A stretch of 64,000 nucleotides of DNA from JALZKA01 sp963701205 (GTDB taxonomy: Bacteria; Actinomycetota; Thermoleophilia; Solirubrobacterales; 70-9), in contig OY969575.1 of NCBI GenBank assembly GCA_963701205.1, positions 1,116,001 to 1,180,000 on the forward strand, written 5' to 3'. Within the stretch, counting starts at the first letter, position 1. Each line of letters starts with the position of its first letter. Position numbers and translations under genes: made by a program. Under the pieces are notes generated by a model. That model was not told the origin of the DNA and ran no database searches. It was given only the letters and a program-made list of their open reading frames with translations. Shown in pieces: positions 25,691-32,742 of this stretch.

Positions 25691-26533
25691 ATGAGTGTCT
25701 GGCGCCTCGCCGGGGGCCTCGAGCTCTCGTTTCCGCCGCCGCAGGCGGTCGGTGTGGTCAACGTGACGGCGGACTCGTTCTACTCGGGCGCCCGCAGCGT
25801 CACCCCGGAGCAGGCGGTTGAGGACGGTCTGCGGTTGGTGGCTGCTGGCTTCGAGATGCTGGACGTTGGCGCCGTCGCCGCCCGCAGCGGGCCGCCGGTG
25901 TCGCCCGCCGAGGAGATCGCGAAGCTCGTCCCCGCGGTCGAGGGGCTTGCCATCGGCGCAGGCGTTCCGATCCTGGCGGACACGTTCCAGGTCGAAGTTG
26001 CCGCCGCGGCGCTTGACGCGGGTGCCGCCGCGATCAACGACATCTCGGGCGGGAGCGAGGCGATGTTCAAACTTGTTGCCGAGCGGCGCTGCGGATACGT
26101 CCTGATGCACATCGAGGGGCCGCCTCGCGAGGACCGCGACCCTCCGGTCTATGACGATGTGGTGTCCCACCAGCGCGAGTACTTCGCCAGGCAGATCGAG
26201 CTTGCGGCAAGCCTCGGCGTTGCCCCTGAGGCCATCGCAATCGACTTCGGGCCTGACTTCGACAAGGGGGTGGATGACGGAATCGAGCTGCTCGCCAGGG
26301 TCGGAGAGCTGCGCGATCTGGGCCGTCCCGTGCTGGCGGCGATCTCACGCAAGGATTTCCTGGGAGCCGTCGCGGCCGGCTCCTGGAACACCCGGCCCGA
26401 GGCCGACGAACGCGGTGCGGCGACCCTGGCCGCCGTCGCGCTGGCGACGGCCAACGGGGCCGAGATGCTGCGCCTCCACGATGTCGAAGCGCTGGATGCG
26501 ATGCGGATGGCGGCGGCGATCGCCGATGCCTGA
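25691..26533 (+). CDS. folP: Dihydropteroate synthase, divergent
   Basis: A 280-residue TIM-barrel enzyme joining p-aminobenzoate and dihydropterin diphosphate in folate synthesis. Retained core positions are N in GVVNVTADSF, the aspartate in ILADTF, N in AAINDIS, LMHIEG, the aspartate of IDFGPDFDK, K of ISRKDF, and R/H in LRLHDVE. Two loops differ from the norm: VTADSFYSG for VTPDSFSDG and GAVAARSGP for GGESTRPGA. It may be the main DHPS or a specialised homologue. It overlaps the helicase start by eight bases. Confidence 0.82.
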   Translation: MSVWRLAGGLELSFPPPQAVGVVNVTADSFYSGARSVTPEQAVEDGLRLVAAGFEMLDVGAVAARSGPPVSPAEEIAKLVPAVEGLAIGAGVPILADTFQVEVAAAALDAGAAAINDISGGSEAMFKLVAERRCGYVLMHIEGPPREDRDPPVYDDVVSHQREYFARQIELAASLGVAPEAIAIDFGPDFDKGVDDGIELLARVGELRDLGRPVLAAISRKDFLGAVAAGSWNTRPEADERGAATLAAVALATANGAEMLRLHDVEALDAMRMAAAIADA

Positions 26534-28865
26534 CGCCAGGATTGATACGGCCTGGCGAAACGTGATCGCCACCGGCGCCGACGACGGGCGCCTCGTCGCG
26601 ACGGCGTTCGAGAAGTCCCGCGACGCCGTATCCGTTCCGCTGCCTTCCAACCTGCCGCCTGCGCTGATCGATGGCCTCGATCGGGTGGGGATCACCAGTC
26701 TATTCGGCCACCAAAACGAAGCCATCGGCGAAATCGCGCAGGGTGACGTGATCGTGACTTCGGGGACCGCGTCGGGCAAGTCGCTTTGCTTCAACCTGCC
26801 GGTGGCCGAGACCTTGGCCGCCGATCCGAAGGCACGGGCGCTCTACCTGTATCCAACCAAGGCGCTGGCCCAGGACCAGGCGCGCAAGCTGGCGGCGATG
26901 AACCTGCCGTTCATGCGCCAGGCGATCTACGACGGCGATACCCCCAAGGAGGATCGGCCCGGTCTGCGGCGTCGCTCCAATCTGATCCTTACGAACCCCG
27001 ACATGCTCAACATGGCCGTCCTCCCGCACCACAAGGGATGGGGCGACTTCCTCGCCAACTTGGAATGGGTTGTGGTGGACGAGGCGCATACCTACCGGGG
27101 CGTCTTTGGCTCGCACGTCGCCAACGTCCTGCGCCGCCTGCGCCGCGTCTGCCGCATGTATGGATCCGACCCCAAGTTCATCCTCACTTCGGCGACGATC
27201 GCGAATCCGGGCGAGCTTGCCGAGCGGCTGGTCGGGCGTGGCGTTGCGGTGGTCGGCTCCGATACCGCTCCAAGGGCGGGACGCCGGATCGTCGTCTGGA
27301 ACCCGCCGCTTTTGGACGAGGGGACCCAGCGCCGCCGCTCACCGCTCTCCGAAGGCGCGGAGCTGCTTGCGGACCTCGTCTCCGAGGGCATGCGCACGAT
27401 CTGTTTCCTGCGCTCGCGCAAGGGCATCGAGCTGATCCAGCGCTTCGCCCGCGCCCGGCTCGAGGAGCGGGGGCAGGCCGAGCTGGCGGCTCGGATAGCT
27501 CCCTACCGGGCGGGCTACACCCCCCAGCAGCGTCGGGAGATCGAGGCGCGGCTCGCCGCCGGAGACCTGCTGGGCGTCGTCGCCACTGACGCGCTTGAGC
27601 TGGGGATCGATATCGGCGAGCTCGACGCCGCCATCTGCGTCACGTTCCCGGGCACCGTGGCCAGCCTGCGGCAGATGTGGGGGAGGGCGGGAAGGCGCTC
27701 CGAGGGGTTGGCGATCTATGTGGCCGGTGACGACGCCCTCGATCAGTTCTTTTGCCGACATCCGGACGAGTTCCTGGAGCGCCCGGTCGAGGCCGCGATC
27801 CTCGATCACCGCAACCGCCAGATTCAGACGGGACACATTCTTGCGGCCGCGCATGAGGCGCCGCTCGGGGGAACAAGCTCGCAGGCCGGCGGTGGCGACG
27901 ATTCGATCATCGGTGACGGCTGGCGGGATCGGGCCGACGATCTGGTGGGGGTCGGCGAACTCCGCCAGACACGCGACCGCCGCTACATCCCAACCCGCCC
28001 AGGGTTTCCGGCGGGCCAGATCTCGCTGCGCTCCGCCTCGCTCGACGCCATCGCCGTGATCGAGGGTGGATCCGGCGAGATGCTGGGAACCGTGGAGGCC
28101 GAGCGGGCGTTCTCGACGATCCACCCGGGGGCCGTCTATCTACACCTTGGGCGTTCCTACGACGTTCGTGAGCTTGACCTTGGGGCACGCAGGGCGATCG
28201 TCGAGCCTTTTGACGGCGATTGGTACACGCAACCCAAAAAAGAGACCCACGTCTTTATCGAACGCATGCTCTCGCGTTCCGACCTGGCGACGCTCGATTC
28301 CGGGGTCGAGCTCTACTTCGGCGAGGTTTCCGTGACCGAGCAGGTGATCGCCTACGCCCGCAAGAGCCTGACGGACCATGAGGTGATCGACCTGGTTGCG
28401 CTTGAGTTGCCAGAGCAGAACTTTCCGACGCAGGCGCTCTGGTACGTCCTCGGGGATGGGCTGGCGGGCCCGGAGGCGCTGCCGTCCGAGGTTCAGCTCG
28501 GCGCGCTGCACGCCGCCGAGCACTCGCAGATTGCAGTGCTGCCGTTGCTGGCGATGTGTGATCGCTGGGACATCGGCGGGCTCTCGACCAACGTTCACTT
28601 CCAGACCGGCAAGCCGACGATCTTCATCTACGATGGCCATCCGGGCGGGGTTGGAATCGCTGAGCGCGGGTTCGAGTGCTTCGATCGGTTGGTCGGCGAC
28701 GCCCTGCGCCTCGTTGAAGAGTGCCCGTGCCGCGCGGGCTGTCCGTCGTGTGTCCAGAGTCCAAAGTGCGGCAACCTCAACGATCCCCTGCACAAGGGCG
28801 GCGCGATCGAGCTGATGGGCGGCATGCTCGGGCGCCGGCCCGGACAGGCAAAGCGCGCTGCCTGA
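26526..28865 (+). CDS. DEAD/DEAH-box helicase with DUF1998 zinc domain (MrfA/Hrq1-like)
   Basis: A 779-residue superfamily 2 helicase. ATG 26526 is used; the frame stays open upstream but that part lies over folP. It contains the Q-like GITSLFGHQNEAIG, Walker A SGTASGKSLCF, VVDEAHTYRG, TSATIANP, and C-terminal helicase motifs (DALELGIDIGELDA; QMWGRAGRRSEG). The C-terminal DUF1998 segment ends in a four-cysteine motif, CPCRAGCPSCVQS. Bacillus MrfA, of the same architecture, acts in repair of crosslinked or mitomycin-damaged DNA, so a repair role is probable. It is translationally overlapped with folP. Confidence 0.9.
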   Translation: MPDARIDTAWRNVIATGADDGRLVATAFEKSRDAVSVPLPSNLPPALIDGLDRVGITSLFGHQNEAIGEIAQGDVIVTSGTASGKSLCFNLPVAETLAADPKARALYLYPTKALAQDQARKLAAMNLPFMRQAIYDGDTPKEDRPGLRRRSNLILTNPDMLNMAVLPHHKGWGDFLANLEWVVVDEAHTYRGVFGSHVANVLRRLRRVCRMYGSDPKFILTSATIANPGELAERLVGRGVAVVGSDTAPRAGRRIVVWNPPLLDEGTQRRRSPLSEGAELLADLVSEGMRTICFLRSRKGIELIQRFARARLEERGQAELAARIAPYRAGYTPQQRREIEARLAAGDLLGVVATDALELGIDIGELDAAICVTFPGTVASLRQMWGRAGRRSEGLAIYVAGDDALDQFFCRHPDEFLERPVEAAILDHRNRQIQTGHILAAAHEAPLGGTSSQAGGGDDSIIGDGWRDRADDLVGVGELRQTRDRRYIPTRPGFPAGQISLRSASLDAIAVIEGGSGEMLGTVEAERAFSTIHPGAVYLHLGRSYDVRELDLGARRAIVEPFDGDWYTQPKKETHVFIERMLSRSDLATLDSGVELYFGEVSVTEQVIAYARKSLTDHEVIDLVALELPEQNFPTQALWYVLGDGLAGPEALPSEVQLGALHAAEHSQIAVLPLLAMCDRWDIGGLSTNVHFQTGKPTIFIYDGHPGGVGIAERGFECFDRLVGDALRLVEECPCRAGCPSCVQSPKCGNLNDPLHKGGAIELMGGMLGRRPGQAKRAA

Positions 28866-28905
28866 GCCGCCGGCAAGGCGCTTTCGAAGGGCTCCACGAA
28901 TCCGG

Positions 28906-29280
28906 ATGTGGGCGCCCGGGGGACCGGTGGAGGTCTTCGTAGCCCGGCGGCGCCGGTTGCGAGCGCTGGGGCTGATGGGTTTGCGATCGACCCAGTTCGA
29001 GCCGTTGCTCATACCAAGCTGTCGCTCGATCCACACGCTCTGGATGCGCGCACCGATCGACGTCGCCTGGCTCCAGCCAGATAGCGCGGACGCTTGGCGC
29101 GTGGGCGCGGTTCAAACGATGCCCCGGTGGCGCATTCGCTCGCACACGCCCGTCCCGGGCCGGCGAGTCGCCGTCCTCGAGCTTCCAGCTGGCCTGGCGG
29201 GCGACTTAGGACTCCAAGCGGGAGTGGGCATAAATCAAGCCGGGCCAAAGCCCCAAGGCGTCTGCCCGCGTTTTCGCTGA
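28906..29280 (+). CDS. DUF192-family small protein
   Basis: A 124-residue protein with the DUF192 core pattern: RRLRALGLMGLRS near the start, then IPSCRSIHTLWMRAPIDVAWL, then VPGRRVAVLELPAG. Typical family members read GLMGR/FR, MWM(K)NT and LELPAG. This copy has TLWMRAPID in place of the usual WMKNTLIPLD, and no signal peptide or lipobox. Function of the family is unknown. It lies between the helicase gene and tRNA-Phe, 40 bases after the former. Confidence 0.72.
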   Translation: MWAPGGPVEVFVARRRRLRALGLMGLRSTQFEPLLIPSCRSIHTLWMRAPIDVAWLQPDSADAWRVGAVQTMPRWRIRSHTPVPGRRVAVLELPAGLAGDLGLQAGVGINQAGPKPQGVCPRFR

Positions 29281-29351
29281 ACTCTTTTGACCGCGAGCGT
29301 TTCCCGGCCCCGCCGGAGGCATTTCGGCCGCTAGCCTGTCAGGCCGGTTCG

Positions 29352-29424
29352 GGCGAGATAGCTCAGTTGGTAGAGCACACGACTGAAAATCGTGGTGTCG
29401 CGGGTTCGATTCCCGCTCTCGCCA
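29352..29424 (+). tRNA. tRNA-Phe (anticodon GAA)
   Basis: A 73-nt cloverleaf. The acceptor GGCGAGA (29352-29358) pairs with TCTCGCC (29417-29423), with discriminator A at 29424. The D arm is GCTC/GAGC, the anticodon GAA is at 29385-29387 in a CTGAAAA loop, and the T arm contains GGTTCGATTCC. CCA is not encoded. The chromate transporter gene ends 19 bases downstream on the other strand. No repeat of the tRNA 3' end was found in the 100 bases beyond that gene. Confidence 0.97.
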
Positions 29425-29442
29425 TATCCGCTGGGGGACAGT

Positions 29443-30606
29443 TCAAAGGACCGCTAGTTGCAGGGCGGCTCCAAGCACCCCGCACCCTAGGACCACATAC
29501 AGAACGGTGAGCTTGCCGTGCCAGTGGTTCAAGACCAAGAATGCTCCGAAAGCAAGGATCGCCGTCGGAAAATCGACGATGCTGGTGTCAACAATCTCAA
29601 CCGTTACCGCCGCGATTAGGGCGATCACGCCGGCGGCGACACCAAGCAAAAACGGCCTGAGCCGCTCGTTTTGGGCGACCCCCACCAGCTGCCGGTGAAA
29701 GAAGATCGGAAACACGAAGGCCGGAACAAATATGCCGAACGTGATCACCAAAGCGCCGAGCATCCCGCCTGCGATGTAGCCAACGAAGGTCGAGAAGATG
29801 ATGAGCGGCGCGGGAAGCACGCCGCTCATCGCCAGCCCGTCCACGAACTGACCCTCGGTGAGCCAATGTTGTCCGTTTACCGCTGCGTCGTGGAGAAACG
29901 GGACGACCGTGAAAGCACCACCGAAGGTGACTAGCCCGGCCTTGAGACCCACCCAGAAGATGGTGGCTGTGAGCGACAGGGTGATCGCCCCGGTTGCCGC
30001 GAGCAGGATTGCCGGCATGCCGAAGGAGATCGATGGAACGTGGTTGAGCAAGGTGCGCCCATTTGTCCAGAGTTCGTAGAGAAGTCCTGTCGCGATCAAC
30101 ACGATCGCGAAGCTGACGTCCACGAAGACGGTCAAGGCAAACCCGCCGCCCGCGAGTAGTGCAAGCGGCACGTCGGTGATGAAGTGGCGGCTGAGGCGGA
30201 CGAGCGCCCGGGCGATGATCGCACTTACCGCCGCGGTAAGCCCGTAGAAGAACTCGTCGAGCTGTCCAGCGAGGTTGGCCTTGACGTAGAGAACTGACAG
30301 GCCAAGCATCAAAAGAAAGCCGGGCAACATGAAGCCAAGTCCCGCCATGAACCCGCCTAGCTTCCCTCCGCGGATCCGGCCGAAGTAGACGCAGAGTTCG
30401 TGGGCCTCCGGTCCAGGAAGTATCTGGTAGACGGCGAGGGTCTTGGTGAAACTCTCCTCGTCGACCCAGCCCTCTTCGTCTACGCATTCTCGCTTGATCA
30501 TCGAGATCTGGGCTGCGGGTCCACCCCACGCAAGCAGCCCGAACTTAAGGAAGCGGACGAAGATCAATCCGGGGGAGTCGCGTTCTGTCGGTCTGGCGCC
30601 TTCCAC
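29443..30606 (-). CDS. chrA: Chromate/anion transporter ChrA
   Basis: A 387-residue long-chain CHR transporter made of two homologous halves. The first begins FLKFGLLAWGGPAAQISMI and contains the ILPGPEAHELCVYFG signature (PGP-x5-hhh-G). The second begins FWVGLKAGLVTFGGAFTVVPF. About ten transmembrane helices are expected. Members export chromate; other anions are possible. The gene looks less G+C-rich than its neighbours by eye and sits directly beside tRNA-Phe, which hints at horizontal acquisition, though no attachment site was found. Confidence 0.92.
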   Translation of the reverse strand: MEGARPTERDSPGLIFVRFLKFGLLAWGGPAAQISMIKRECVDEEGWVDEESFTKTLAVYQILPGPEAHELCVYFGRIRGGKLGGFMAGLGFMLPGFLLMLGLSVLYVKANLAGQLDEFFYGLTAAVSAIIARALVRLSRHFITDVPLALLAGGGFALTVFVDVSFAIVLIATGLLYELWTNGRTLLNHVPSISFGMPAILLAATGAITLSLTATIFWVGLKAGLVTFGGAFTVVPFLHDAAVNGQHWLTEGQFVDGLAMSGVLPAPLIIFSTFVGYIAGGMLGALVITFGIFVPAFVFPIFFHRQLVGVAQNERLRPFLLGVAAGVIALIAAVTVEIVDTSIVDFPTAILAFGAFLVLNHWHGKLTVLYVVLGCGVLGAALQLAVL

Positions 30607-30789
30607 GGAGCGATCAGTCTGGCTAAGACGCTTTGCTGATGTAACCCACCCTGCCCAAGGAGCAGTGCGCTAGGTGCCGGTTTTGGGGGTACCGTCCGGT
30701 TTCAGCCTCGTTTGTCAGAAAAACCCCGCTCCTGGCGACTAAGGGGGGTGAGATGGCCGTCCGGTCTTCTCATTACTTTGGAAAGCAGG

Positions 30790-31815
30790 ATGAACCCACC
30801 GCCAAGACTTGCCGTTCAGCCCACCCTCGGGGACACCGAAGCCGAGGGGCTGACCCGCACCTTCGTTCGCGACCTCGCTGAAGGGGATCGCGTTGAAGCC
30901 GCGTTTGCTGTTCGCGAGCGCAGTCGGATGTCGCGCCAAAACGGCGACGACTTCGTGAAGCTGATCGTCTCCGACCGCACTGGCAGCCTCGAAGCGGTTG
31001 CCTGGGACTCGGTCGATGAGGTCTTCGAGACGGCCGAGCCGGGCAGCGTCGTCTTCATCGAAGGTCGGTTTGCGCTGCACCCCAAGTTCGGCGCCAAGGT
31101 GACGATCAAGGCGATCCAGCCAGCAAGTCCCGCCGATTATGAGGAGGCGGACTTGATCGAGGGATCGCCGGTTCCTGCCGACCGGCTGGAGACCGACCTT
31201 CGCGACCTTGTGGCCACGATCCAAAATCCCGATCTGGCGAAGCTTCTCGACAGCTTTTTCGCCCCAGGCTCGGCAAGCTGGGAGCGCTTCCGTGACGCCC
31301 CTGCCGCCAAGTACTACCACCAGGCCTACGTCCATGGGTTGCTTGAACATGCCGTGTCCGTAGCCCAGGCCGTCAACGCCGCCGCGGCTGCATTTCCCGG
31401 CATCGACCGCGACTTGGCCGTCACCGGTGCCCTGCTTCACGACATCGGCAAGACCCAGGCCTACAACGCCGACCCGCTGGCGATCGACCTGACCGATGCG
31501 GGTCGCCTGTTGGGCGAGATCCCGATCGGCTACTACCTGGTTCGAGGCGAGATCGAGGCAATCGAGGGGTTTGACCCAGAGCTGGCCCAAGCCGTCTTGC
31601 ACATCATCCTCTCGCACCACGGCTCCCTGGAGCACGGATCGCCGGTGGTGCCCGCCACGCGAGAGGCGACCCTCGTTCACATGATGGACAACCTGGGCGG
31701 CAGGCTCGGCAGCTTCGATCGGATCGAACGCGAGTTGCCAGACGGCGAGATCTGGTCAAAGTTCGACCGCGGACTCTCCTCGGCCGCCTACTTCAGCGGC
31801 CGGCGCGCGGCGTAA
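30790..31815 (+). CDS. OB-fold plus HD-domain 3'-5' exoribonuclease-like protein (YhaM-type)
   Basis: A 341-residue protein from ATG 30790. The N-terminal OB fold (about residues 20-110; FVKLIVSDRTGSLEAVAWD, FIEGRF) is followed by an HD domain with H in YVHGLLEHAVSV, HD in ALLHDIGKTQAY and H in HIILSHHGSLEHGSP. This order is that of YhaM/CBF1, a 3'-5' exonuclease acting on RNA and single-stranded DNA. A related protein is encoded at 60303. The upstream 183 bases (30607-30789) hold no gene, and no convincing promoter was identified there. Confidence 0.85.
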   Translation: MNPPPRLAVQPTLGDTEAEGLTRTFVRDLAEGDRVEAAFAVRERSRMSRQNGDDFVKLIVSDRTGSLEAVAWDSVDEVFETAEPGSVVFIEGRFALHPKFGAKVTIKAIQPASPADYEEADLIEGSPVPADRLETDLRDLVATIQNPDLAKLLDSFFAPGSASWERFRDAPAAKYYHQAYVHGLLEHAVSVAQAVNAAAAAFPGIDRDLAVTGALLHDIGKTQAYNADPLAIDLTDAGRLLGEIPIGYYLVRGEIEAIEGFDPELAQAVLHIILSHHGSLEHGSPVVPATREATLVHMMDNLGGRLGSFDRIERELPDGEIWSKFDRGLSSAAYFSGRRAA

Positions 31816-31821
31816 GCGGCG

Positions 31822-32127
31822 CTAGCCGCTGAATCGCTCCGCGCACCGCTCAAGCTTGGCCGTGTTCTGCCCGGCCCTCGTGACGCAATCGCCCAACCGC
31901 GTCGCTTCCGACTGTGTTCCGCCCTTGAGGGCCGAGTCGAGCTGGTCCTGGATGTCGGCCGGGAGGTTGTCAAAGGTCTCGGAAAGCCCGTCGAGGCCGA
32001 AGCGCTCAAACGCCTCGTTGGTGGTGTCGAGGGCCGGCTTGACGAAAAAGAAGTAGACCGCGGCGAGGATCGCAACCGTGGTGATGATCTTGATCAGGGG
32101 ATTGATGAAGGTGCCGGCGCCGACCAT
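31822..32127 (-). CDS. Small membrane protein, GAGTFINP family, one C-x13-C module
   Basis: A 101-residue protein of an unrecognised family. It starts with MVGAGTFINP followed directly by one transmembrane helix (about residues 11-30), then a Pro-Ala-Leu-Asp junction and an acidic helical domain. Near the C terminus lies CVTRAGQNTAKLERC: two cysteines with 13 residues between, plus A-G and R-C positions. The same module occurs twice in the protein encoded three bases upstream (32131-32640), whose first 30 residues are also nearly identical. If the C-terminal part is outside the cell, the cysteines could form a disulfide. Function is unknown. Confidence 0.8.
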   Translation of the reverse strand: MVGAGTFINPLIKIITTVAILAAVYFFFVKPALDTTNEAFERFGLDGLSETFDNLPADIQDQLDSALKGGTQSEATRLGDCVTRAGQNTAKLERCAERFSG

Positions 32128-32130
32128 TGC

Positions 32131-32640
32131 CTAGCCAAACAGGTAGCGGTCGGCGAGATTTCGGCAGCGCTGCATCGGGCCAACCTTGAACCCGGCGCTC
32201 TCAACACACCTGATGACCTCGTCAGCTTGGGCGGTCTTTCCCTGGGCGTCAAGACTGGTCGCGTATGACCGCGCGAAGCTGCGGTTTGATTGCACGCGGT
32301 GGACGACCGATTCGCCGAACTTGTCGCAGCGCACCATTGCCTTCGCATCCTTGCCCGCTGCCTTGATGCAGTCCCGGACCTCGTGCGATGCCTGGGGCCA
32401 GGTGGAGCGCAGGCTGTCGGAAAAACTCTGCGCCCGCGATTTGGCGAATGTCAGATCGAACTGCGTGGCGGAACTCGACGCTGATTGCGTCGCAGCTTGC
32501 GTCTGGCGTCCCACCTCTTCAGTGATCGTTTCCGCTGTATCGAGGGCGGGGCGGACGAAGAACACGTACATGGCGCCAAGAATTGCGATCGTCGTCACGA
32601 TCTTCACGATCGGATTAATGAATGTCCCCGCGCCGATCAA
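32131..32640 (-). CDS. Small membrane protein, GAGTFINP family, two C-x13-C modules
   Basis: A 169-residue paralogue of the next gene. It has the same N terminus (MIGAGTFINP) and transmembrane helix, and FVRPALDT after it. A longer helical domain then carries two copies of the module: CIKAAGKDAKAMVRC and CVESAGFKVGPMQRC. All three modules in the pair fit C-[VI]-x2-A-G-x5-[LM]-x-R-C. The genes are three bases apart and clearly arose by tandem duplication. They are divergent from pafBC across about 102 bases. No known family, enzyme or binding motif is recognised. Confidence 0.8.
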   Translation of the reverse strand: MIGAGTFINPIVKIVTTIAILGAMYVFFVRPALDTAETITEEVGRQTQAATQSASSSATQFDLTFAKSRAQSFSDSLRSTWPQASHEVRDCIKAAGKDAKAMVRCDKFGESVVHRVQSNRSFARSYATSLDAQGKTAQADEVIRCVESAGFKVGPMQRCRNLADRYLFG

Positions 32641-32742
32641 GTGGTCCCCTCACCCGGAAAGATAGTTTCCTGGCGCAAATCGCGCAGTTTGCGTTCCGCG
32701 CGTTGGCGTGAAGTGCCCGAACTCCCAATATCCTGAGGTCCG

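Noticed and set aside
30607..30700. Search for a direct repeat of the tRNA-Phe 3' end as an attachment site
   Set aside because: No repeat was found, and there is no integrase gene nearby.
30712..30720. TTGTCAGAA resembling the PafBC promoter element (TTGTCRGTG)
   Set aside because: Two mismatches, and no TAnnnT hexamer at the required eight-base spacing.
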